Shown here: piece after piece, positions 44,339 to 52,566 of the stretch
How the letters are laid out: each line of letters starts with the position of its first letter
Position numbering within the stretch: the stretch's first letter is position 1
Assembly (NCBI RefSeq): GCF_002797915.1
Contig: NZ_PGTY01000003.1
Location: 248,001-312,000 of the forward strand
Source of the DNA: Yoonia maricola
GTDB taxonomy: Bacteria; Pseudomonadota; Alphaproteobacteria; Rhodobacterales; Rhodobacteraceae
Direction: 5' to 3'
DNA length: 64,000 bases
Position numbers and translations under genes: made by a program
Notes under the pieces: generated by a model
What the model saw: the letters and a program-made list of their open reading frames with translations, nothing else
Told to the model about the DNA's origin: nothing
Databases searched by the model: none

Positions 44339-45207
44339 CACAACCCCTCGCCCTGAGATCCGACGCCGAGGCGCTCGCCGCCCCGCTGCCCCCGCTTCTG
44401 GCGGAGGCAGAGCATTTGGCGTCTGCGGTTCTGTTGGGCGAACACGGACGCAGGCGGGCGGGCACGGGTGACACCTTCTGGCAATACCGCCCCGCACAAC
44501 CCCATGATGAGGCGCGCAGCATCGACTGGCGGCGGTCAGCCCGGTCAGACGCCAATTTCGTCCAGGACAAAGAATGGCAGATCGCGCAGTCGATCATTCT
44601 CTGGGTGGATCAGGCGGCGTCGATGTCATTCGGGTCCGATGAAAACCTTCCCACAAAAGGGCAACGCGCCCGTACGCTTGGCCTTGCCTGTGCGATCCTG
44701 CTGATCCGTGGCGGTGAACGTGTGGGCCTGACCGGGTTACGCCTGCCACCACGCCGGGGCGAGGCGCAACTGATGCAGATGGCGCAGTTGCTTAGTCAAG
44801 AAGACGACACCGACTATGGTGCACCCGAAGCGCAAGGCATGTTGCCGCATTCGCGTGCTTTGTTCATCAGCGACTTTCTGGGCGATATCAAACCAATTGA
44901 AGACGCTCTGTTGCGGGCCGCCGATCGCGGCGTTGGTGGCGCCCTCTTGCAGGTGCTGGACCCACAAGAGGAAGCATTCCCCTTCGATGGGCGGACTATT
45001 TTCCAAAGTATGACCGGTGCGCTACAGCATGAAACGCTCAAAGCTGGTGATCTGAAAACGCGCTACCTCGACCGGCTGGCAGAGCGCAAAGACCACCTCC
45101 AGAACCTCGCCCGCGTCACTGGCTGGCAGTTCCAGACACACCACACCGGCGAAAGTGCCACGAACGCGTTGCTATGGCTCTATGGCGCGTTGGAGCATCA
45201 CAGCTGA
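44335..45207 (+). CDS. DUF58-domain protein
   Basis: A 290-residue protein with the DUF58 signature RRAGTGDTFWQYRPAQPHDE leading to IDWRRSARSD near residues 40-72 and a VWA-like core (ILWVDQAASMSF near 92) with a degenerate metal site. DUF58 proteins are regular partners of MoxR ATPases and are predicted cytoplasmic or membrane-associated. The stop TGA overlaps the next ATG by one base (TGATG). Exact role unknown. Confidence 0.92.
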   Translation: MTQPLALRSDAEALAAPLPPLLAEAEHLASAVLLGEHGRRRAGTGDTFWQYRPAQPHDEARSIDWRRSARSDANFVQDKEWQIAQSIILWVDQAASMSFGSDENLPTKGQRARTLGLACAILLIRGGERVGLTGLRLPPRRGEAQLMQMAQLLSQEDDTDYGAPEAQGMLPHSRALFISDFLGDIKPIEDALLRAADRGVGGALLQVLDPQEEAFPFDGRTIFQSMTGALQHETLKAGDLKTRYLDRLAERKDHLQNLARVTGWQFQTHHTGESATNALLWLYGALEHHS

Positions 45208-47963
45208 TGTGGTTAATCGGCCCCATAGGTTTCGCAGCCCCTTGGCTGCTGCTCGGCCTCATTGCGCTGCCGATCCTATGGATATTGCTACGCGCGGTCC
45301 CCCCCGCGCCCATCCGCCGCCGCTTTCCCGGTGTGGCGCTGCTCCTTGGCCTCACAGACGACGAAAACCAAAGCGACCGCACGCCGTGGTGGTTACTGCT
45401 GCTGCGTATCCTCGCCGTTGCAGCCGCGATCATTGGCTTTGCTGGTCCCGTTCTGAACCCTCAAAACGCGCGCGAAGGGTCTGGTGATCTTGTCATCATC
45501 CTCGATGGCTCATGGGCTGGCGCACCCAGCTGGCAGGCGCGTATTGATCGCGTGGATACGCTTCTGACCGAAGCCGCCTTGGCCGACAGACGCACCGCAG
45601 TCATTAATCTCAGCGCGCTACCCGCGACAGAAGAACTCCCCTTCGCCGCACCCGGCGACTGGCAAAACCGCCTGCCCGGCATCCAACCCCAACCATGGCA
45701 ACCCATTGACCCTGCGGCATGGTTCACTGAAACGACAGGCAATTTTGAAACCTATTGGATTTCTGACGGGCTGGATTGGGACGGGCGCGAAGACCTGCTG
45801 GCCGCGTTGGAAACCCGTGGCGGTGTTACGGTATTCCAAACGCCACGTCAAAATCTGGGCCTGCGCCCCGCGCGTTTTGAAGATGGCGAGGTGATTGTAT
45901 CAGCCACCCGTTCCCCTGTGGGTAATCCGCTTGAAACGACGATCACAGCCATTGGCCTTGATCCTGCTGGGGTCGAACGGCAACTTGCTGCGGTCCCGCT
46001 TATTTTTGAACCCGGTGAAGCCGTGGCGGAGACCGCGATGGTGCTGCCGCCTGAGTTGCGCAACCGGATTACGCGATTTGAAGTCACCGGACGACGCTCT
46101 GCCGGGGCTGTCAGCCTGACCGATGATGCGCTCAAACGACGCGAAGTGGCGCTGATCGCTGGGCGTGACGACCGCGAAGGTCTGGAACTGCTCTCGCCCT
46201 TATTCTACCTGCGCGAGGCGCTGGAGCCGACCGCCGACATCATCGACGGCACGCTGGATGATATTCTGCTCGCTAACCCCGACGTCATTATTTTTGCCGA
46301 TGTGGCCAACCTCGCGGGGACCGAAGCAGAGGCGGTGCTGGAGTGGGTTGAACGGGGCGGTATGCTCTTGCGCTTTGCAGGCCCTCGTCTTGCTGCCTCT
46401 GATCAAGGGCGTAACGTTGTTGATCCGCTCCTGCCGGTTCGTCTGCGCTCTGGTGGTCGCTCTGTCGGTGGCGCGATGAGCTGGGGAGAGCCGAAAACGC
46501 TGGCCCCCTTTGCCGAAGACAGCCCGTTTTTTGGGCTGCCTATCCCTGATGACGTGACCGTGACCAGTCAGGTCATGGCCCAGCCTGATCCCACGCTCGC
46601 CGACAGCGTGATCGCGCAACTGACCGATGGCACCCCGCTGGTCACACGTACACTTGCGGGGGACGGGCAGATTGTCTTGGTGCATGTCACCGCCAACGCT
46701 GAATGGTCCAGCCTGCCGCTGTCAGGCCTTTTTGTGCAGATGCTGGAACGGCTGGCCGTCTCGACCCGCCCCTCAACACCGGACGCCGCCGAACTTGCGG
46801 GTACAACATGGCTGCCCAATCGGGTGATGGATGGTTATGGCAGCCTTGAAGATGGCAGTGCGCTGCCCGGTGTGGCTGGTGAAGTGCTGGCCGAAGGTAT
46901 CCCCGGCCCTGACCTGCTGCCCGGCCTTTATGCAGGCGGTGACCGCCAGCTGGCGATTAATGTGATTGGAGAAGACACTGTGCTGAACGTCGCTGGGTGG
47001 CCCACTCGTATTGCTATCGAAGGTATGGACGTTGTGCGCGAAACAGCCCTCAAGGGCTGGCTGCTGAGTGCGACCATGATGCTTTTGCTGATCGACGTGA
47101 TCGCCTCGCTTGCCATTGGCGGCAGGCTCAGAGGGCCGCGCGCTGATGTGGCTGCGGCATTGGCCGTTGCGCTTCTTTGGACGCCAGACGCACAGGCACA
47201 AACAGCCGAAGACTTCGCCCTGCGCGCCACAACCGAGGTTGTCTTGGCACATGTTCTGACAGGCGACGCAGAGATTGACGAGATTTCCCAAGCTGGGCTT
47301 CTGGGGCTGTCGCAAACCCTGTTCCGACGCACATCCATTGAACCCGCAGCCCCCATTGGCGTTGATCTTGAAAACGATGAATTGGCATTCTTTCCTTTTC
47401 TTTACTGGCCGGTCACTGCCGATCAGCCCCTGCCCAGCCGCGAAGCCTATGCCAAGCTGAACCGTTACCTGCGCTCCGGCGGGATGATCATGTTCGACAC
47501 CCGTGACGCAGATAGCGCACGCTTTGGATCGGGCTCGCCCGAAGGGCAACGCCTGCAGGCCATCGCCCGGTCATTGGATATTCCGGGGATTGAGCAGATT
47601 CCACCTGATCATGTCCTGACGCGCACCTTTTATTTGCTACAAGATTTCCCTGGTCGCTATGCCAGCCGCGATGTTTGGGTCGAGGCCGCACCTATCAATG
47701 CCGAACAAGTGGACGGCATGCCTTTCCGCAACCTGAACGACGGTGTGACGCCGGTGATCATCGGCGGCAACGACTGGGCGCGCGCCTGGGCGGTCGATGC
47801 CAACGGGCGGCGCATGTTTCCCGTGGGGCGCGGCATGTCTGGTGAACGCCAGCGCGAGATCGCACTGCGTTTCGGCGTGAACGTGATCATGCATGTGCTG
47901 ACGGGCAATTATAAATCAGATCAGGTACATGTGCCTGATCTGCTGGATCGATTGGGGCAGTGA
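45207..47963 (+). CDS. Large membrane protein with BatA-like N-terminus and C-terminal DUF4159
   Basis: A 918-residue inner-membrane protein. The N-terminus carries two helices typical of BatA/aerotolerance proteins (GFAAPWLLLGLIALPILWILL; WWLLLLRILAVAAAIIGFAG), followed by a degenerate VWA region (DLVIILDGSWAG) and a periplasmic central part. A further helix near residue 620 (LLSATMMLLLIDVIASLAIGG) leads to DUF4159 (about 665-918) with FPFLYWPV, GGMIMFDTRD and HVLTRTFYLLQDFPGRY. DUF4159 proteins are usually encoded with MoxR and DUF58. The start TGATG is coupled to DUF58. Confidence 0.9.
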   Translation: MWLIGPIGFAAPWLLLGLIALPILWILLRAVPPAPIRRRFPGVALLLGLTDDENQSDRTPWWLLLLRILAVAAAIIGFAGPVLNPQNAREGSGDLVIILDGSWAGAPSWQARIDRVDTLLTEAALADRRTAVINLSALPATEELPFAAPGDWQNRLPGIQPQPWQPIDPAAWFTETTGNFETYWISDGLDWDGREDLLAALETRGGVTVFQTPRQNLGLRPARFEDGEVIVSATRSPVGNPLETTITAIGLDPAGVERQLAAVPLIFEPGEAVAETAMVLPPELRNRITRFEVTGRRSAGAVSLTDDALKRREVALIAGRDDREGLELLSPLFYLREALEPTADIIDGTLDDILLANPDVIIFADVANLAGTEAEAVLEWVERGGMLLRFAGPRLAASDQGRNVVDPLLPVRLRSGGRSVGGAMSWGEPKTLAPFAEDSPFFGLPIPDDVTVTSQVMAQPDPTLADSVIAQLTDGTPLVTRTLAGDGQIVLVHVTANAEWSSLPLSGLFVQMLERLAVSTRPSTPDAAELAGTTWLPNRVMDGYGSLEDGSALPGVAGEVLAEGIPGPDLLPGLYAGGDRQLAINVIGEDTVLNVAGWPTRIAIEGMDVVRETALKGWLLSATMMLLLIDVIASLAIGGRLRGPRADVAAALAVALLWTPDAQAQTAEDFALRATTEVVLAHVLTGDAEIDEISQAGLLGLSQTLFRRTSIEPAAPIGVDLENDELAFFPFLYWPVTADQPLPSREAYAKLNRYLRSGGMIMFDTRDADSARFGSGSPEGQRLQAIARSLDIPGIEQIPPDHVLTRTFYLLQDFPGRYASRDVWVEAAPINAEQVDGMPFRNLNDGVTPVIIGGNDWARAWAVDANGRRMFPVGRGMSGERQREIALRFGVNVIMHVLTGNYKSDQVHVPDLLDRLGQ

Positions 47964-47964
47964 T

Positions 47965-50031
47965 ATGACAGGCACACTCGTTCTTGATCCGCTGATCCCG
48001 CTGGTCCTGCTTTATGGCGTGGCTGGCCTTGCGCTTCTATCTCTGATCCTTGCGGTCTGGCGACGGTTGCCGGGCTGGTGGTTGCGTGGCTTGGCGGGGC
48101 TCGCCTTGCTGGCGGCGATCGCTAACCCCAGCATCCAGCAAGAAGACCGCGAACCGCTGAGCGATATTGTGATGATGGTGGTGGACGAAAGCGCCAGCCA
48201 GCGCATCGGCGACCGGTCTTCACAAAACGCCGAAGCTGTTGCGAATATTGAAGCTGAAATCGCCCGCCAACCCAACACCGAATTGCGCACGGTCACGCTT
48301 GGTGATGGTGAAGGTGATCTTGGCACCACCCTGATGACAGCCCTGTCAGAGGCACTGGCCGAAGAACCCCAAGCACGCGTTGCGGGTATTATCCTTGTGA
48401 CCGACGGGCGGCTGCACGACATAGAACGCACACCAAGGCTGCCCGCCCCGATGCACACCTTACTGACAGGCCAACCCGATGATTGGGATCGACGTCTGAT
48501 CGTTGAAAACGCGCCCGCCTTTGCGATCCTTGGTGAAGAAGTAAACCTGACCCTACGGATCGAAGACCAGGGCGCAGCACCAGAGGCAACATCGGTACCC
48601 TTGTCGGTTTCAATTGATGGCGATGCGCCTTTGACCGTGCAAGTGCCCGTGGGCGAAGACATTCAGCTGCCTATCACGCTGCCGCATGGCGGCATGAACG
48701 TACTGCAATTCAGCGTGCCCGAAGTGGAGGGCGAGTTGACGAACCGCAACAATGCAGCCGTTGTGCAGATCAACGGTGTGCGTGACCGCCTGCGTGTATT
48801 GCTGGTATCGGGTGAGCCGCATCCGGGCGAACGCACATGGCGCAATTTGCTGAAATCCGATTCATCGGTCGATCTGGTACATTTCACAATTCTGCGCCCC
48901 CCCGAAAAGCAAGACGGCGTGCCCGTGAATGAACTTTCCCTGATCGCATTCCCCACGCGCGAGCTGTTTCTTGAAAAGATCAACGACTTTGATCTGATCA
49001 TCTTTGACCGCTACCGCAGACGCGGCATCCTACCCAGTGCATATCTCGACAATATACGGTCTTATGTCGAACAAGGCGGCGCGGTCCTTATCTCATCAGG
49101 GCCTGAATATGGGTCCGCCGAAAGTATCTATCGTTCACCGCTGGGGCAAATCCTGCCGGGCGCGCCCACGGCGCGGGTGTTTGAAGAAGGGTTTGTGCCA
49201 CAAATTACCGATCTTGGCGCGCGCCACCCGGTGACCGAAGGGCTGGATGAGCTATCGCCCAACCCCGATGGCGAAGGCCCCGGTTGGGGGCGCTGGTTCC
49301 GTCTGGTTGATGTGTTAGTGCCAGAAAATGCGATGACTGTGATGTCAGGCTTGGATGAACGCCCGCTTCTGACGCTGAACCGCGTTGGTGAAGGGCGGGT
49401 GGCCCTGATCGCCTCGGATCATTCGTGGCTCTGGGATCGTGGCTATGAAGGCGGCGGGCCGCAATTGGAACTGCTGCGCCGCTTGGCCCACTGGATGATG
49501 AAAGAACCCGAACTGGAAGAAGAAGCACTCTGGGTCGAACCCACAGGTCAAACGATGCGCATTATCCGACGTACGCTGTCATTGGATATGGGCGATGTGA
49601 CCGTCACCCATCCTGACGGGACAGAAACCACCTTACGACTTGAAGAAGTGTCCCCCGGTCGCTTTGAAACCTTGTGGGAAGCCCCTGAAATTGGTCTTTA
49701 CCGGCTGAACGATGGGGAAGAAAGCGCCGTCATCGCTCTTGGCCCTGCAGCACCGCGCGAATTTGAGCAAACCATCGCTGACAGCGTTTTACTGGACCCG
49801 CTGGTGGACAGCACACGCGGCGGCGTTATCCCGATCTCTGCCGGTAATATTGACATCCGTACCGTGCGCGAAGGGCGGCCCGCCGCCGGACGCGGCTGGA
49901 TCGGGATCACGCCGCGCGATGCATTTCGCACAGCCGAGATTAATATCACGCCGCTTTTGCCTGCATGGGCGTTTTTGTTGCTGGCAGCACTTTTGATGGT
50001 CGGAGCCTGGCTACGTGAAGGGCGCCGATAA
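47965..50031 (+). CDS. Membrane protein with VWA-like and glutamine-amidotransferase-like regions
   Basis: A 688-residue protein. Two N-terminal helices (LVLLYGVAGLALLSLILAVW; WLRGLAGLALLAAIANP) precede a VWA-like region with MMVVDESASQR (a DxSxS-type metal motif, about residues 70-80) and ILVTDGRLHD near 140. A class I amidotransferase-like fold follows (VLLVSGEPHPGERTW near 275; DLIIFDRYRRRGILP near 340; GGAVLISSGPEYG near 370) without an obvious catalytic cysteine. A C-terminal helix (LPAWAFLLLAALLMVGAWL) closes the protein. It follows DUF4159 by 1 nt and is a probable partner of MoxR. Confidence 0.85.
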   Translation: MTGTLVLDPLIPLVLLYGVAGLALLSLILAVWRRLPGWWLRGLAGLALLAAIANPSIQQEDREPLSDIVMMVVDESASQRIGDRSSQNAEAVANIEAEIARQPNTELRTVTLGDGEGDLGTTLMTALSEALAEEPQARVAGIILVTDGRLHDIERTPRLPAPMHTLLTGQPDDWDRRLIVENAPAFAILGEEVNLTLRIEDQGAAPEATSVPLSVSIDGDAPLTVQVPVGEDIQLPITLPHGGMNVLQFSVPEVEGELTNRNNAAVVQINGVRDRLRVLLVSGEPHPGERTWRNLLKSDSSVDLVHFTILRPPEKQDGVPVNELSLIAFPTRELFLEKINDFDLIIFDRYRRRGILPSAYLDNIRSYVEQGGAVLISSGPEYGSAESIYRSPLGQILPGAPTARVFEEGFVPQITDLGARHPVTEGLDELSPNPDGEGPGWGRWFRLVDVLVPENAMTVMSGLDERPLLTLNRVGEGRVALIASDHSWLWDRGYEGGGPQLELLRRLAHWMMKEPELEEEALWVEPTGQTMRIIRRTLSLDMGDVTVTHPDGTETTLRLEEVSPGRFETLWEAPEIGLYRLNDGEESAVIALGPAAPREFEQTIADSVLLDPLVDSTRGGVIPISAGNIDIRTVREGRPAAGRGWIGITPRDAFRTAEINITPLLPAWAFLLLAALLMVGAWLREGRR

Positions 50032-50035
50032 AGAA

Positions 50036-50950
50036 ATGATCGCCACAATCTTGAAAGTATTGGGGGCGATCACCCTCGTACTGACCGCGTTGGTGGGTTG
50101 CCAGACAATCCGCAATTCAGGGCAAGAACCGTTGCCCGCCCCAATAGACGGCACACTGCGGATCGCCACCTACAATGTGCATTACATCATTTTGGGACGC
50201 GACACCGGGGATTGGTCCGTGGGCGATTGGGAGCGGCGCAAAACGCCGCTTGATCTGGCATTCAAGGCTGTCGGTGCCGACGTCATCGGGTTTCAGGAAA
50301 TGGAAAGCTTTGCACGTGGAAGCAATGGACGGGTCAACCTGACACTTGATTGGTTGTTGGCAAATAATCCTAGTTATGCAGCCGCCGCTGTCGGTGACCC
50401 GTCTATATTTCCGTCAACGCAACCGATCTTCTACCGCCGCGACCGCCTGACGGTGCTTGATCAAGGCTGGTTCTTTTTCTCTGATACGCCGGATGTGATC
50501 TATTCGCGCACCTTCAACGGATCATTCCCCGCTTTCACGTCCTGGGCCCAATTTCGCGACAACGCCAATGGAGAAGTCTTTCGCGTTATCAACCTGCACA
50601 CCGACTATGCCAGCCGTTCCAACCGCATCCAGTCTATTGAACTGGTGGCCGAGCGGATTGCACCTTGGATCGGTGATAATGAAACCCTCTTTGTGATCGG
50701 CGACTTTAATGGGCGGATTGGCGATACCGTCATCGACATCCTTGTAGACGAAGGTTTGGATTTCGCACCTGTGAAGGGATCAACCTTCCATTTCAATCGT
50801 GGCATCAACCTGTTCGGGGCAATCGACCATATTGCGAGCGCCGGCAATGCCCAGCTTGCCAACCCGCCTGTCGTGTTACGTCAAAAATTCGCAGACGAAT
50901 GGCCAACTGACCACTATCCTGTTGTCGCAGACTACCGGCTCGGCGACTAA
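50036..50950 (+). CDS. Lipoprotein with endonuclease/exonuclease/phosphatase (EEP) fold
   Basis: A 304-residue lipoprotein (lipobox ALVGC near residue 23). EEP motifs in order are IATYNVHY (about 48), GFQEMES (about 89, metal-binding Glu), INLHTDYASRSNR (about 188), GDFNGR (about 223) and DHYPVVADY near the end. Such enzymes hydrolyse phosphodiesters in nucleic acids, phospholipids or sugars. It starts 4 bp after the upstream stop, making it the last gene of the moxR operon. An extracytoplasmic phosphodiesterase at the end of a MoxR operon is notable. Confidence 0.88.
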   Translation: MIATILKVLGAITLVLTALVGCQTIRNSGQEPLPAPIDGTLRIATYNVHYIILGRDTGDWSVGDWERRKTPLDLAFKAVGADVIGFQEMESFARGSNGRVNLTLDWLLANNPSYAAAAVGDPSIFPSTQPIFYRRDRLTVLDQGWFFFSDTPDVIYSRTFNGSFPAFTSWAQFRDNANGEVFRVINLHTDYASRSNRIQSIELVAERIAPWIGDNETLFVIGDFNGRIGDTVIDILVDEGLDFAPVKGSTFHFNRGINLFGAIDHIASAGNAQLANPPVVLRQKFADEWPTDHYPVVADYRLGD

Positions 50951-50959
50951 AGTGGCGCG

Positions 50960-51322
50960 TCAGCAAAAGGGGTTCCAACGACAATACCACTTCACCTCAT
51001 CATCACTAACATCGACTTCGGTTTCAGTCTCTTGCCCCCAAGGCCACCAACCTTTTCCCGCTTCCGGCTCCACAACCGGTTCCACGGCACGATTGAAAGG
51101 CCAAAAATCGAACCAGCTGCTGAACCAACCCGTGAAACTATCGACTACGTAAGTCAAAACGAACAGCACAATGATGGCCAGCAGCACGAAAAAGATAACA
51201 CGTCCAAACGATTTGCCGCCTTCTTTGGCGGCATTAAAGGTAAAGAGTTTGAGCGAACGGCTTAATACCTCGCGCCATGGTCTCTTTGATACGCAATCTT
51301 CATCTTGTTGGGGTTTAGTCAT
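50960..51322 (-). CDS. Single-pass membrane protein, unknown
   Basis: A 120-residue protein: basic cytoplasmic N-terminus (RPWREVLSRSLKLF), one strong helix (VIFFVLLAIIVLFVLTYVV), then a Trp/Phe-rich periplasmic segment (GWFSSWFDFWPFNRAV; GWWPWGQE) and a C-terminal CRWNPFC pair that could make a disulfide. It is convergent with the EEP lipoprotein gene, ending 9 bp away. No family recognised. Confidence 0.7.
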   Translation of the reverse strand: MTKPQQDEDCVSKRPWREVLSRSLKLFTFNAAKEGGKSFGRVIFFVLLAIIVLFVLTYVVDSFTGWFSSWFDFWPFNRAVEPVVEPEAGKGWWPWGQETETEVDVSDDEVKWYCRWNPFC

Positions 51323-51441
51323 CAGTCATCTTCTCACCGGGTCAGGACGTCACACGGCTCCTGACAAATGAATGCGGCAATAGTAAGAGCCGTATCTTAT
51401 GAGATAGGGTGGCAGTGGCTGCTGCAACACAGCAGTGAACG

Positions 51442-51780
51442 CTACTCTGTCAGAACAACCTCAAACAATTCATCCGACCAGCCATCCACATTGCAACGCG
51501 CCCGGACGTAAACAACGGTGGCCTCTTCCGGCACGATGACACCTGATAGCGACCGCGTGAAAGGTTGTTCTGTCTCATGAGGATGCAAAAGCTCTCGGAT
51601 GCCAAGGCTATTGCCATCGGCATCCAACACCTCCCACCCATCGGCATAATGGTCCCAGCCCGTATCAGGGTGGGACAGTGTAACACTGAACCGATCCCCA
51701 TCAACGGTAACGTTTTCAACAACCGGGCCATCTGCAAAGACAGGGGCGGCAAGCAAGGCAAAGACAGATGTATACTTCAT
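51442..51780 (-). CDS. Secreted small protein with an immunoglobulin-like core, unknown
   Basis: A 112-residue exported protein with a short signal peptide (YTSVFALLAAPVFA). The mature portion is beta-rich (VENVTVDGDRFSVTLSHPDTGWDHY) and compact, with a conserved-looking GWEVLDADGNSLGIREL region. ATG 51780 has GAGGAA upstream and overlaps the DUF599 stop by 4 nt, so it belongs to that transcript. Function unknown. Confidence 0.72.
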   Translation of the reverse strand: MKYTSVFALLAAPVFADGPVVENVTVDGDRFSVTLSHPDTGWDHYADGWEVLDADGNSLGIRELLHPHETEQPFTRSLSGVIVPEEATVVYVRARCNVDGWSDELFEVVLTE

Positions 51781-52475
51781 GTATTTTCCTCTAGCAGAAT
51801 ACGGCGTGGCAGTGATGCAAATTCCCGTGACCAGACAATCCAGACCACCACAATCGTCGCAATCATCAATGCGACAGGACCCAATAACCAGGCAAGCGCG
51901 CCCAGCGCGAAATACATCGCACGCAAGCCGCGGTTAAAGTTGATTGCCGCACGGATATTCAACTCTGCCGCCTGTGCCGCGCGCGGATAGGCGGCCGGAT
52001 CTGCGGGATCATTTGGGACTGCGGCCATCATCACGGCACAATATCCGAAAACACGATTTGCCCAGACAAATTTGAGGAAAGCATTGGTCAAAAACAGCGC
52101 CACAAGCCCCAGCTTCAGTTGGAAGATCAAAACCGGTATCGCCATTTCGGTGACTTCCGCGGCCACACCCCGCAAAGGCTCCGTGTTCCCGGCAAGGGCC
52201 AGAACACCACCGATTGCCAGCAGGCAGGTTGACGCGAAAAATGATGTCCCCTGACGCAGGCTAGCCAAAATCTGGCTATCAAAAATGCGCGGTTCTCTGG
52301 TCACAAAGACCTTCATCCAGCCGCGCCGTCGTTCCGACATCAAAATAGTCACCGAGGGGCGTTTGGCGCTGGGATGCTCAATCACCCATCCAATGACGAT
52401 CCAGACGATAACAATTGCGCCCGCTGCGGCCCAATCAAGAGGCGAAACAAGCGTAAGATGATCCAATATTTGCAT
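51777..52475 (-). CDS. DUF599 inner-membrane protein
   Basis: A 232-residue protein with four or five membrane helices. DUF599 features are the N-terminal helix with LDWAAAGAIVIVWIVIGW, the cytoplasmic RRRGWMKVF block, DSQILASLRQGTSFFASTCLLAIGG (in parts), and a C-terminal long helix after RAAINFNRGLRAMYF. The family is broadly conserved and unassigned. It is divergent from glcD and co-transcribed with the small secreted protein downstream. Confidence 0.88.
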   Translation of the reverse strand: MQILDHLTLVSPLDWAAAGAIVIVWIVIGWVIEHPSAKRPSVTILMSERRRGWMKVFVTREPRIFDSQILASLRQGTSFFASTCLLAIGGVLALAGNTEPLRGVAAEVTEMAIPVLIFQLKLGLVALFLTNAFLKFVWANRVFGYCAVMMAAVPNDPADPAAYPRAAQAAELNIRAAINFNRGLRAMYFALGALAWLLGPVALMIATIVVVWIVWSREFASLPRRILLEENT

Positions 52476-52505
52476 GAGCTTTTATGTACACTCTACAGTT
52501 GAGAC

Positions 52506-52543
52506 TTGCTATATTGCAAAATTGGTAATATATTTTTACCAAT
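52506..52543 (+). promoter_or_regulatory. glcD promoter with overlapping 23-bp palindrome
   Basis: A -35 TTGCTA (52506-52511), 17-bp spacer and -10 TATATT (52529-52534) form a sigma70-like promoter about 25-30 bp upstream of the glcD ribosome binding site. The -10 lies in the centre of an inverted repeat: ATTGGTAA (52521-52528), N7, TTACCAAT (52536-52543). TGGT/ACCA half-sites are typical of FadR-type GntR regulators such as GlcC or PdhR, but their usual spacing is shorter. Position over the -10 fits repression. Confidence 0.5.
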
Positions 52544-52566
52544 AATACCCAAAAGGGAGTCGCCAG

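Noticed and set aside
51419-51435. CTGCTG-N5-CAGCAG hairpin near 51.4 kb considered as a terminator
   Set aside because: No T-run on either side; short arms could be chance.
52521-52543. Considered as an intrinsic terminator of an upstream transcript
   Set aside because: The flanking genes are divergent, so nothing is transcribed toward it except from the glcD promoter itself; an operator is more sensible.
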